Below are positions 8,156 to 15,764 of a stretch of 47,606 bases of DNA, piece by piece. Position 1 is the first letter of the stretch, and the number at the start of each line of letters is the position of its first letter. The notes below the pieces were generated by a model. That model had not been told where the DNA came from, searched no databases, and saw nothing but the letters and a program-made list of their open reading frames with translations. The stretch is from Caldifarciminota bacterium UBA1063. Its GTDB lineage: Bacteria; Hydrothermota; Hydrothermia; UBA1063. A program made the position numbers and the translations under genes. The DNA is taken from the NCBI GenBank assembly GCA_002316275.1, contig DCDE01000033.1, positions 1 to 47,606 of the forward strand, read 5' to 3'.

Positions 8156-8722
8156 CTATACTAGATGGTCAATAAGGATTCTGAAACCAATGAGTAATAG
8201 TATTATGCCACCCGCAGTCTGGGTAAATCGCAATTTTTTGAACCTGAAGGAAAACCTCGATCCAACGAATAGACCGGTAAAGCTTATTGTAAAGGTGAGT
8301 AAGAAGAAGATAAACGTGAAGAGTATCCATTGCTTTATCAAGATATAAGATACGACACCGATGGCAAGGGCATCTATACTCACTGCACTTGCAACACCAA
8401 TGAGCATTTTAGGATCTTTCGAGAACCCGGCATGTTCAGGTTTTATGCTTCTAATATCTTCAACTATCATGTGCACACCAATCACAAGGAGTAGAAAAAA
8501 GGCAACCCAGTGGTCAAAGGTCTGGATGATGCTGCTTGAAAGGTCGCCCAACAGATATCCAGCGAGGAAAAAGATTGAGTGAAAAAGTCCAAAGACTAAG
8601 CCTATAATTGAAAATCTCTTATTACTGGAAGATTTTAAGACTAACCCTTCCGTAAGTGATACTGTAAAACAATCAAGGTTTAGAGACAGCATGATGAGGA
8701 AGACATATAAGGCTTTGTTCAT
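8156..8722 (-). CDS. mntP: MntP-like manganese efflux protein (DUF204)
   Basis: 188 residues with about six membrane segments in two homologous halves. Each half has an acidic signature in a helix: NLDCFTVSLTEG near the N-terminus and SIDALAIGVVS near 115-125. These match the MntP/YtaF family, which exports Mn(II) across the inner membrane. The ATG overlaps the end of the DegT-like gene by four bases, and it is the last gene of the HU-headed minus-strand run. No manganese riboswitch (yybP-ykoY) is visible, as expected for an internal gene. Confidence 0.75.
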   Translation of the reverse strand: MNKALYVFLIMLSLNLDCFTVSLTEGLVLKSSSNKRFSIIGLVFGLFHSIFFLAGYLLGDLSSSIIQTFDHWVAFFLLLVIGVHMIVEDIRSIKPEHAGFSKDPKMLIGVASAVSIDALAIGVVSYILIKQWILFTFIFFLLTFTISFTGLFVGSRFSFRFKKLRFTQTAGGIILLLIGFRILIDHLV

Positions 8723-9897
8723 ATAGAGTTTCTTAATGCATCTTTCAGAACTGATGATACATACACAACCTCCGATTCCGTCAAGTCACCATAAAATGGC
8801 AGAGAAAGTACCGAAGAAGCCACTGAATCAGCAATGTTAAGCTCCTCCAAGTGGGTATTCCTTATGAGATTATCATAAAGGTTAAGTCTGAATATTACAG
8901 GGTAAAATACTTTTGTTGGAATGCCTCTATTCATAAGGATTTGAATCAATTTACTTCTGTCAATCTTGCGGTCCAACTGTACCACTACACTATACCATGC
9001 TGTTTCAGTATCTTTACGCCCATTTATCAATTTCAATTCTCCTATATCAGAGAGTCCCTTTTCATACATTTCATAAACTGCATTCCTTTTCCCTAACATT
9101 TCGTTAATTCTTATCATTTGGCCCACACCAACAGCACTAGATAACTCGTCGAGGTTATAATTGAACCCGCCCATTATAGTTTGATATTCTATATATTCTT
9201 TAGGTATACCGTGATACCTTAGCATATCAGCTTTTTTGTATTCGTCCTCAGTTTTGAAAACCAGACCCCCGCCTTCTCCCACGTTAATCTGTCCATAACG
9301 GGTGAAGCTGAATACCCCGACATCACTAGCCACTCCTGTCATTAAACTATTTCCGTTTATAATGTATTTACTTCCGAAGCTTTCCCAGCATGCTTCGATT
9401 ACTTTAAGGTTAAATTCCTCTTTTATTTCTAAAAATTCTTCCATTGAAGCTGGAATGCCATAAAGGTGGTAGATCACAATCCCTTTGAGAAGACGTCCAG
9501 TTTCTTTGTTTTTTAATCCTTCTTCAGAGTTTACGTAATCTCTCTTAATCACTTCTCTTACCTTGTTCGGATCTAAGGAAAGGTTCTCAGGATCAATGTC
9601 TACCATCTTCATTCCAACATTCTCGATCAAGAGAATGTTAGGAACACCTATGTGAACCATTGGGGATATTATGACTTCATCATTTTCTCCCCACCCCATT
9701 ACTTTTATTGCAATATGCAAAGCTGAAGTTCCACTGGATGTAGCCAAGAAGTATGGTGCATTTAGGAATTTCAGGATTGCTTCCTCGAACCTGTACACAA
9801 AAGGACCAACAGTTAAAAGCTTTGATTCAATGACGTTCTCAAGGAGATTTTTTTCCAATTCTGTAACATCAGCTTTATAAAAACTCACTCTATCCAT
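8719..9897 (-). CDS. DegT/DnrJ/EryC1-family protein lacking PLP residues
   Basis: 392 residues. The fold is clearly that of the DegT sugar aminotransferases: a TSSGTSALHIAI phosphate-binding segment (about 53-64), VIYHLYG (about 141-147), then SFTRYGQINVGEGGGLVF (about 197-214). In active members the last motif has the PLP-bound lysine five residues before GEGG. Here that position is Gly202 with Gln203 beside it. The usual E-D pair that holds the pyridine nitrogen is E168-A169 (VIEACWESFG). Both changes argue against ordinary aminotransferase activity, so a pseudoenzyme or altered chemistry is likely. It overlaps its neighbours (8 and 4 bases) and has GGGAGG before the ATG. Confidence 0.8.
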   Translation of the reverse strand: MDRVSFYKADVTELEKNLLENVIESKLLTVGPFVYRFEEAILKFLNAPYFLATSSGTSALHIAIKVMGWGENDEVIISPMVHIGVPNILLIENVGMKMVDIDPENLSLDPNKVREVIKRDYVNSEEGLKNKETGRLLKGIVIYHLYGIPASMEEFLEIKEEFNLKVIEACWESFGSKYIINGNSLMTGVASDVGVFSFTRYGQINVGEGGGLVFKTEDEYKKADMLRYHGIPKEYIEYQTIMGGFNYNLDELSSAVGVGQMIRINEMLGKRNAVYEMYEKGLSDIGELKLINGRKDTETAWYSVVVQLDRKIDRSKLIQILMNRGIPTKVFYPVIFRLNLYDNLIRNTHLEELNIADSVASSVLSLPFYGDLTESEVVYVSSVLKDALRNSI

Positions 9898-11008
9898 ATT
9901 GCCTCCCTGAAGTTTTGATCACATCGATTAAAGTATCAAGCTCTGCGAAAGTATTATAGAAATGTGGAGAAATTCTAATGTACCCATTCCTTAGAGAAGT
10001 TTTGATTTTTTCCTGCTCCAGAGTTCTATAAAGTTTTTCAGAATTGATATTAGGTAGTCTGAAGGTAAGTATTCCCGCTCTCTGTTCTTGTTTTTTAGGT
10101 GTCAGTTGTAAGACCCATGGCAGCTCCTCCTCCAGGTAATCTATAAGTGATGCTACACGAAGGGATATGTTTTCAATCCCTATGTCTAAGAGTATGTCTA
10201 AGTTACCTCCAAGGTACGATAATCCCCAGTAGTTTTTCGTGCCTGTTTCGAAAATCCTCGCATCAGGAAATGGCTCAGGAAGATTTGAGAAATCAGTAAA
10301 ACCTTCCCAAGGGCAGGAGAGCCAGCCAACAAAACCGATATTTAGATCTGCATAAGCATTCTCATCGATATACATTATGCCAACTCCTTGGGGTCCCATA
10401 AGCCACTTGGAAGCTCCGCAAACCAAAAAGTCCACGGCGTAATGTTTAGGATAGAGGGGTGCTGAACCGAGCCCCTGTATTGCATCTAATAAGACGTAAA
10501 AGGAGTGTTTTTGCTTTAACGTTAAAATTTCGTTAAGGTCAATTCTTTCTCCAGTAAAATAGTTTACCCACTCAAGGGCTATAAGCTTTGTATTTGAAGA
10601 TATGGCTTCCTTTAAACCAGAGAGTGGGACTTCGATGACTTTAATACCGTATCGATTGTATAAGAGCGGGTACTTGAGGGCTGGGAAAGAGTTTTTAAGA
10701 ACGAGGATCTCATCTCCCGGAGACCATTTTATTGACTCAATTATCAGGTTTATTCCAATAGAAGTATTTTGAACAAAGGCAATTTCATTACTCTTTACTT
10801 TAATAAGTTGGGCGATTTTACTTCTTAAGCTTTCAGAAATAGCCTGAAGATAATCCCAGTTTGCATCTCCCTCGTTTTTGAGAACTTCAAGATAATCTGA
10901 TGCTTTTTGAAGTGAATACAGATTTAACGGTGATGTACTTGCATGGTTTAAGTACACGTATTTTGACGTGATAGGGAAATATTTTCTATACTCTTCAAAC
11001 TTACTCAA
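9890..11008 (-). CDS. class V aminotransferase (NifS/isopenicillin N epimerase-like)
   Basis: 372 residues. A PLP-dependent fold type I enzyme with Asp in LLDAIQGLG, the Lys Schiff-base motif CGASKWLMGPQGVG (about 201-214) and an Arg-rich C-terminal RNGYIRISPHFYNT. This pattern fits the isopenicillin-N epimerase/CsdA-like branch of class V. There is no obvious cysteine-loop signature of a desulfurase, so the substrate is unknown. The start is a TTG only 11 bases from the 3' end of the tRNA-Arg gene and has no clear Shine-Dalgarno site. The mRNA 5' end may be made by tRNA processing. Confidence 0.8.
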   Translation of the reverse strand: MSKFEEYRKYFPITSKYVYLNHASTSPLNLYSLQKASDYLEVLKNEGDANWDYLQAISESLRSKIAQLIKVKSNEIAFVQNTSIGINLIIESIKWSPGDEILVLKNSFPALKYPLLYNRYGIKVIEVPLSGLKEAISSNTKLIALEWVNYFTGERIDLNEILTLKQKHSFYVLLDAIQGLGSAPLYPKHYAVDFLVCGASKWLMGPQGVGIMYIDENAYADLNIGFVGWLSCPWEGFTDFSNLPEPFPDARIFETGTKNYWGLSYLGGNLDILLDIGIENISLRVASLIDYLEEELPWVLQLTPKKQEQRAGILTFRLPNINSEKLYRTLEQEKIKTSLRNGYIRISPHFYNTFAELDTLIDVIKTSGRQYG

Positions 11009-11019
11009 TTTAACAGGTG

Positions 11020-11093
11020 TGCACCCGGGGGGATTTGAACCCCCAACCTTCCCCTCCGGAGGGGGACGCTCTATCCAGTTGAGCTACGGGTGC
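11020..11093 (-). tRNA. tRNA-Arg (anticodon CCG)
   Basis: The minus strand folds as a cloverleaf: acceptor GCACCCG pairs with CGGGTGC, D-arm GCTC/GAGC, anticodon stem TCCCC/GGGGA around loop CTCCGGA (anticodon CCG, reading CGG), and T-arm GGGGGTTCAAATCCCCC. The discriminator is A and CCA is not encoded. It lies one base after the stop codon of the phosphodiesterase gene and 11 bases before the aminotransferase start, inside a protein operon. Confidence 0.95.
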
Positions 11094-11094
11094 G

Positions 11095-11589
11095 TTAAAG
11101 GAGCACATGTTCTATCTTTATAATCTTTCCATTTACAATCTCGAGGATGCCATATGACCTTTGTGGAGCAAATATCGTATCGGTAGGGGAACCTGGGTTG
11201 AACAGAGTAACTCCATTTACTTCACTCTTAAAGGGTTTATGTGAATGTCCAAAAATAATTAGGTTCAGCTCCTCATATTTTGAGAACTTTTCAAATACTT
11301 TTTGATCTATCCCCCATGCAGCTCCAATCCCATGATAGAGGGCAATTTTAACACCTTCAATGGAAAAGATTGCAGTCTCCGGAAGGACTTCATACAGCTT
11401 ATCATCGTCCATATTACCTCTTACTGCGTAGATATTTTTGAGACTTTTAAGTTCATCAAAGAACGCATAAGATGTGAAGTCTCCGGCATGGATAATAATA
11501 TCTATACTCTTTATCTCATCTATAACGCGATTTGGTAAAGCTTTGGCTCTATGCGGTATATGGGTGTCAGCAAGGATTAGAGCCCTCAT
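11095..11589 (-). CDS. YfcE/MJ0936-type metallophosphodiesterase
   Basis: 164 residues, the usual size of the small calcineurin-like phosphodiesterases. All metal ligands are visible: D8-x-H10, HAGD (Asp37), RGNMDD (Asn59), YHG (His86) and GHSH (His115, His117). Family members hydrolyse cyclic nucleotides or generic phosphodiesters in vitro; the natural substrate is not known. It starts 6 bases after the stop of the 29-aa ribosomal-type gene and ends one base before the tRNA-Arg. No strong ribosome binding site is seen, so translation is probably coupled. Confidence 0.85.
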   Translation of the reverse strand: MRALILADTHIPHRAKALPNRVIDEIKSIDIIIHAGDFTSYAFFDELKSLKNIYAVRGNMDDDKLYEVLPETAIFSIEGVKIALYHGIGAAWGIDQKVFEKFSKYEELNLIIFGHSHKPFKSEVNGVTLFNPGSPTDTIFAPQRSYGILEIVNGKIIKIEHVLL

Positions 11590-11595
11590 GATTTG

Positions 11596-11685
11596 CTACT
11601 TCTTTTTATGCCTATCTCTCTTTCTTCTTTTCTTTAGTTTATGTCGTTTTATCTTTCTTCTTTTCCTCTTCCTTCCGCAGGGCAT
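11596..11685 (-). CDS. 29-aa Arg/Lys-rich small-subunit protein (mS38/COX24/bS22-like)
   Basis: 29 residues, beginning MPCGRKRKRRKIKRHKL and ending RDRHKKK, with 20 Arg or Lys. This matches the short AURKAIP1/COX24-domain proteins of Bacteroidetes and relatives, whose homologues (mitochondrial mS38, mycobacterial bS22) sit in the small ribosomal subunit near the decoding site. The ATG shares its A with the HU stop codon (TAATG), and AGGAGG lies just upstream, so translation is coupled to HU. It is shorter than most gene callers accept. Its position between HU and a phosphodiesterase is otherwise unexplained. Confidence 0.82.
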   Translation of the reverse strand: MPCGRKRKRRKIKRHKLKKRRKRDRHKKK

Positions 11686-11963
11686 TACTCATCCTCCTTT
11701 AATTCCTTCACGAGTTTTGAAGGTTTGAAGGAAATTACCTTCCTTGGTGGGATATGAATTATTTCCTTTGTCTTAGGATTTCTACCCACCCTTCCTTTCC
11801 TCTGCTTTACATCAAAAACACCGAATCCCCTGAGTTCAATTCTTTCCTCTCTTAATAGAGCGTTTCTTACAGAGTCAAGAAACAAATTTACTACCAATTG
11901 TATGTCTTTTTTAGGTAATCCCGTCTGCTGATAAATCTCATCTACTATATCCTGTTTCCTCAT
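11685..11963 (-). CDS. hup: HU/IHF-family DNA-binding protein
   Basis: 92 residues from the ATG at 11963, which has AGGAGG seven bases upstream. An extension back to 11990 is possible but would add nine residues that precede the family's normal start and contain the ribosome binding site. It has the HU N-terminal helices (RKQDIVDEIYQQTG), the dimer-core ELRGFGVFDVKQRKGRVGRNPKTKE and the beta-arm with the Pro-Pro tip (IHIPPRKVISFKPSK). It bends and compacts DNA as a dimer. It heads the minus-strand run that continues through the mS38-like gene, phosphodiesterase and tRNA-Arg. Confidence 0.93.
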   Translation of the reverse strand: MRKQDIVDEIYQQTGLPKKDIQLVVNLFLDSVRNALLREERIELRGFGVFDVKQRKGRVGRNPKTKEIIHIPPRKVISFKPSKLVKELKEDE

Positions 11964-11991
11964 CGGAACCTCCTGTTGAGCAAGTTGCAAA

Positions 11992-12020
11992 ATTATAAGG
12001 AAATTCGCTTACAAATTCAA
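11992..12020 (-). promoter_or_regulatory. HU promoter
   Basis: Minus strand TTGAAT (12015-12020), 17-base spacer, TATAAT (11992-11997), immediately downstream of the gcvT stop codon. A leader of about 22 bases with AGGAGG follows. Confidence 0.75.
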
Positions 12021-12021
12021 T

Positions 12022-13116
12022 TTAAGCCCTCTTTACACTACCTTCTTTATAAAATGGCATCTTAACAACCTCAGCTGCAACTTTTTTCCCCCTTATTTCA
12101 ACAAATATTATTGTTCCAGCTTTTCCGAAGTCCTTACTTACGTATCCTATGCCTATCGGTACATTTAGGCAGGGTGAGAGGTTTCCGCTGGTTACCACAC
12201 CTATTTGATTTCCACTTTCGTCGAAAATCTTATAACCGTGCCTTGGTATGTATCCTGGTTCTTTTACGATAAAGCCTACTCTTCTCCTCTGAGGTCCGGA
12301 GGCTTCTATTTGAAGAAGAGCTGTTTTACCAATGAAGTCTGGTTTTTCCAGCTTTGTAATCCATTTGAGCCCCGCTTCAATCAAGTTTGTAGATTCATCA
12401 ATGTCGTTTCCATAGAGACAAAAGCCCATTTCGAGGCGCAAAGAGTCTCTTGCCCCAAGCCCAGCTGGTTTAACAAGAGGAAAGTCGAGTAGCGCTTCAA
12501 ATATTTTCTGAATATGCTCAGAATCAGTGTAAATTTCAAAACCATCTTCCCCAGTATAACCAGTTCGGGAAACGAGTGCTTTTTTACCGAGTATATCAAT
12601 TCTTGCTGCCCAATAGTATTTGATTTTAGAAAGGTCCGCATCAGTCAACTTTTGAAGAGTTTCTTCAGCATTGGGTCCTTGAAGTGCGATTTCCCCAACT
12701 TCGTAAGAGATATTTGATATTTCAACATTTCCTCTTTTGTGATTCTGTATCCAAGTGAAATCCTTCTCAATGTTGGAAGCGTTTACTACAAGCACGAAAC
12801 GGTCTTCTAAACGATACACAAGTAGATCATCAACAATAGTCCCTCTTTCAGTAGTTAAAGCAGAGTACTGCACCTCCATAACTTCGAGCTTTGATGGATC
12901 ATTTGAGGTGATGTAAGAAACAAAATCAAGAGAATCTGCGCCTTTGATGACTATCTCGCCCATGTGGGATACATCAAACATTCCGGCATGTTTTCTCACC
13001 CAAAGATGTTCTTCAATGATTGAGGTGTACTGAAGCGGCATCTCAAAGCCAGCAAATGGAACGATTTTTGCTCCCAGCTTTAAGTGCTTTTCGTAAAGTG
13101 GTGTTTTTCTGGGCAT
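12022..13116 (-). CDS. gcvT: aminomethyltransferase (glycine cleavage T protein)
   Basis: 364 residues, full length. GcvT releases ammonia from the aminomethyl-lipoyl H protein and transfers the methylene to tetrahydrofolate. Family marks include YEKHLKLGAKIVPFAGFEMPLQY, FDVSHMGEI, GYTGEDGFEIY (folate/active-site region), LGARDSLRLEMG and the C-terminal GCV_T domain (TSGNLSPCLNVPIGIGYV). The start ATG has AGGAGG upstream and its own promoter. No gcvH or gcvP lies in the window, so the rest of the system must be elsewhere. Confidence 0.94.
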   Translation of the reverse strand: MPRKTPLYEKHLKLGAKIVPFAGFEMPLQYTSIIEEHLWVRKHAGMFDVSHMGEIVIKGADSLDFVSYITSNDPSKLEVMEVQYSALTTERGTIVDDLLVYRLEDRFVLVVNASNIEKDFTWIQNHKRGNVEISNISYEVGEIALQGPNAEETLQKLTDADLSKIKYYWAARIDILGKKALVSRTGYTGEDGFEIYTDSEHIQKIFEALLDFPLVKPAGLGARDSLRLEMGFCLYGNDIDESTNLIEAGLKWITKLEKPDFIGKTALLQIEASGPQRRRVGFIVKEPGYIPRHGYKIFDESGNQIGVVTSGNLSPCLNVPIGIGYVSKDFGKAGTIIFVEIRGKKVAAEVVKMPFYKEGSVKRA

Positions 13117-13135
13117 TTAAGCCTCCTTTGGTTAA

Positions 13136-13164
13136 ATTATAAATTGTTGCATGTATATTTTCAA
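13136..13164 (-). promoter_or_regulatory. gcvT promoter
   Basis: Minus strand TTGAAA (13159-13164), 17-base spacer, TATAAT (13136-13141), then an AGGAGG site before the ATG at 13116. No glycine riboswitch is visible: the leader is too short. Confidence 0.75.
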
Positions 13165-13167
13165 ACT

Positions 13168-13199
13168 TTGACTTTTCCGAAACTGTGTGTTATGATAAT
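13168..13199 (+). promoter_or_regulatory. near-leaderless promoter of the sigma-54-type activator
   Basis: TTGACT (13168-13173), 17-base spacer, TATGAT (13191-13196), which overlaps a second -10-like GATAAT (13194-13199). The ATG at 13206 lies 9 or 6 bases downstream respectively. The -35 is only 3 bases from the gcvT -35 on the other strand. Confidence 0.6.
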
Positions 13200-13205
13200 A
13201 TCACG

Positions 13206-15035
13206 ATGCTTGAAAAAATAGTGGTAGGAGAGGTAGATAGTGTAACTTTTTTGATAGATTTCTGCAATTTCATCTTTGAGCTTTTATCAGAAATTCTTGG
13301 AAATAAAGCATATGGGATTATGCTTACGAAACCCAGCGGAAGGACTGTCCATGTATTGGTTCACAATATTAGTGACGTTGAATTGGATACTATCGTGAAG
13401 GCTCTTGAGGACGTGGTTTCAGCTACCGAAGCTCCACTTGAAATTGGTAAATTTAAAGTAATGCCTATTAGCGGTAATCTAAGTAATTATGGATATATGT
13501 TTGTTTCTGACCTATCAGAACATGAAACTTATCTTGTTGAAAAAACTTGTGCTGTTCTCTCAAAATTTACCGAATTATTGGGCACTGTGGACTTCTATGT
13601 TATTGATCCCAGTACTGGGTTGCCGGGTAAAAAGTACCTGGAAAACAGGATTGATGAGCAAATCCAGAGAAAAATCAGATACGGAGAAAATTTTTCTCTT
13701 ATAGTTATGAAACTTGAAAACTACGATGAGGTTTTGAAAAACCGCTCAGAGGAATCTGCCGAAGCACTTATGCGTGAAATCGCAAGATTTCTGCTTAAAA
13801 TTAAGAGGAAGAGCGATATCATCTCGAGGTTGGATGTTGACAAATTCGCAATATTAGTCCCACATACTACGGCGAGTGGAACAGAGAGTTTTGTTGAAAG
13901 GCTTCAGTCTACTATGGATTTTGAGACTTTTCATGTTAACAACGAGAATATCACTTGTAACTTTCAAATCGGCTTTATAAATTCTGAGAATTGTAATTTC
14001 CTTGAACATGATGAAATTTTGCTGAATGCAATGATAAATCTTGGAGGCAAAACCAAGCAGTCGCAACAGAAACAAAGTGAGTTCTCCTTTGAAATAGTCG
14101 GAGATTCTGAAAAAATAAGGGAATGTAAACGAGAGATTCTGATTGCAGCTCAGACAGATATGACTGTTCTGGTCCTTGGTGAGACTGGAACGGGGAAAGA
14201 ACTCGTAGCAAAAAAGATCCACGAACTTAGTGCTCGAAGAGAGAAACCTTTTTTGATAATAGATTGTGCTTCTATCCCTGAATCACTCTTAGAGTCTGAG
14301 CTTTTTGGATATGAAAAGGGCGCCTTCACGGGAGCTACTTCTCGAAAAATAGGGTTGTTTGAATCTGCTGAAGGTGGTACAGTGTTTCTTGATGAAATTG
14401 AGGCAACGGCCCCTAGCATGCAGGCAAAACTACTTAGAGCCATTGAAGAAAAAGTAATTAGACGAGTTGGTGGAACGGAGTTCATTCCAATTAACGTAAG
14501 AATCATATCTGCATCTAACATTGATCTTGAAGAAGCCGTTAAGAAAGGGGATTTTAGAAAAGACCTCTACTATAGAATCTCTGGTATGACTATAAAATTG
14601 CCTCCACTTAGGGAACGCAAGTCTGACATACCTCAGCTCGTAACGTACTTTGTAAAAAAGTATTCTATAGAACAGGGGAAAATTATAAAGGGAGTAGCCC
14701 CAGCTGTTTTTGAGGCATTCCAATCTTATGATTGGCCAGGAAACGTAAGAGAGCTTGAAAAGGAAATCGAACGACTTATCGCTTATACTGAAGATGGCAG
14801 TTATATTACAGAAGACGATGTTTCTAATAAGATTCTCCCTTTTATGAAGCATACTTTTACCCTTAATGAGCTTGTTGAAAACTATGAAAAGAATATACTC
14901 ATAGACGCACTAATAAATTGTAACTGGAATGAGAGTAAAGCTGCAAAGATGCTTGGAATATCGAGGACCTCGCTCATATCCAAGATAAAGAAGTATTACT
15001 TGAGAAAGCCATCAGGGTCATATTCAAAGAACTAA
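13206..15035 (+). CDS. sigma-54-dependent activator with degenerate GGDEF domain
   Basis: 609 residues from the ATG at 13206. An upstream in-frame GTG at 13185 lies inside the promoter and is rejected. Residues about 1-125 are an unrecognised sensory region. About 129-262 resemble a GGDEF domain (DPSTGLPGKKYLENRI...), but the signature reads RLDVDKF, so no cyclase activity is expected. The AAA+ domain (about 295-520) has Walker A GETGTGKE, the sigma-54 contact loop GAFTGA, Walker B FLDEIE and the LYYRIS arginine. A Fis-type helix-turn-helix ends the protein (WNESKAAKMLGISRTSLISKIKKY). The gene is 81 bases upstream of the phosphate-transport pair, but I found no sigma-54 (GG-N10-GC) site there, so its targets are unknown. 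Confidence 0.9.
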   Translation: MLEKIVVGEVDSVTFLIDFCNFIFELLSEILGNKAYGIMLTKPSGRTVHVLVHNISDVELDTIVKALEDVVSATEAPLEIGKFKVMPISGNLSNYGYMFVSDLSEHETYLVEKTCAVLSKFTELLGTVDFYVIDPSTGLPGKKYLENRIDEQIQRKIRYGENFSLIVMKLENYDEVLKNRSEESAEALMREIARFLLKIKRKSDIISRLDVDKFAILVPHTTASGTESFVERLQSTMDFETFHVNNENITCNFQIGFINSENCNFLEHDEILLNAMINLGGKTKQSQQKQSEFSFEIVGDSEKIRECKREILIAAQTDMTVLVLGETGTGKELVAKKIHELSARREKPFLIIDCASIPESLLESELFGYEKGAFTGATSRKIGLFESAEGGTVFLDEIEATAPSMQAKLLRAIEEKVIRRVGGTEFIPINVRIISASNIDLEEAVKKGDFRKDLYYRISGMTIKLPPLRERKSDIPQLVTYFVKKYSIEQGKIIKGVAPAVFEAFQSYDWPGNVRELEKEIERLIAYTEDGSYITEDDVSNKILPFMKHTFTLNELVENYEKNILIDALINCNWNESKAAKMLGISRTSLISKIKKYYLRKPSGSYSKN

Positions 15036-15116
15036 AGGAGAGTCCAGTTTTAAAGTAAAGGTTTTCTTTGAAACTTTTTTGAGTTTTACCATTAAAATTT
15101 AGCATTGGGAGGTGTT

Positions 15117-15764
15117 ATGTTAAACGTCTGGAAAAAAACAAAAGATTTGGAGACTAAAATAGATCAGTACCTTGACTTTTTTATTGAAGCTTCTTTATGC
15201 TTCCGCGAGGGCCTTTCCCTATATATTAAGAATAACTTTGTTAAATTTGAGGAGAAGACTCAAAGGGTAGATACGCTTGAGAGTACAGGAGACGCATTTC
15301 GGAGAGAGATTGAAAATGTTATATATACAGAGCTTTTAATACCCGAATCCCGTGGAGATGTTCTTGCAATAATTGAGAATGCCGATTCGGTGTTAAATAA
15401 GATCAGCGAGGTTATGACAGAATTTTCAATTCAAAAACCGTTTATCCCCGATTTTATGGGTGAGCCATTTGTGGTTCTCCTTGATGCTACTGATCGGTGC
15501 GTACAGGAAATGATTTTTTCAACTCGTATGTATTTCAAAAACTTACAAGAGGTGAGAGATCATATTATTGCAGTAATGCATTATGAACATGAATGTGATG
15601 ATGTCGGCAATGAAATGAAAAGAGCGATTTTTTCAGATAATTCCCTTGACCTATGTCATAAGCTTCAAACTGCAAACTTCGTGAAAATGGTTCAAGAGGT
15701 TTCAGATAAAGCCGAAGATGTGTGCGATCGACTTTCTATTTATGTAATTAAAAGGATGGCATGA
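15117..15764 (+). CDS. PhoU-like DUF47 phosphate transport regulator
   Basis: 215 residues from the ATG at 15117, chosen for the GGGAGGTG ribosome binding site at 15107-15114. All-helical PhoU-like protein of the DUF47 type (WKKTKDLETKIDQYLDFFIEASLCF..., with the repeated E/D-rich metal-contact helices around HYEHECDDVGNEMKR). Such proteins are normally paired with PiT transporters and are thought to regulate them. The stop overlaps the PiT start (ATGA). Confidence 0.88.
   Translation: MLNVWKKTKDLETKIDQYLDFFIEASLCFREGLSLYIKNNFVKFEEKTQRVDTLESTGDAFRREIENVIYTELLIPESRGDVLAIIENADSVLNKISEVMTEFSIQKPFIPDFMGEPFVVLLDATDRCVQEMIFSTRMYFKNLQEVRDHIIAVMHYEHECDDVGNEMKRAIFSDNSLDLCHKLQTANFVKMVQEVSDKAEDVCDRLSIYVIKRMA

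Noticed and set aside
13185..13205. GTG start adding seven residues to the sigma-54-type activator
   Set aside because: It lies between the -35 and -10 boxes of the gene's own promoter and would not be transcribed from it.
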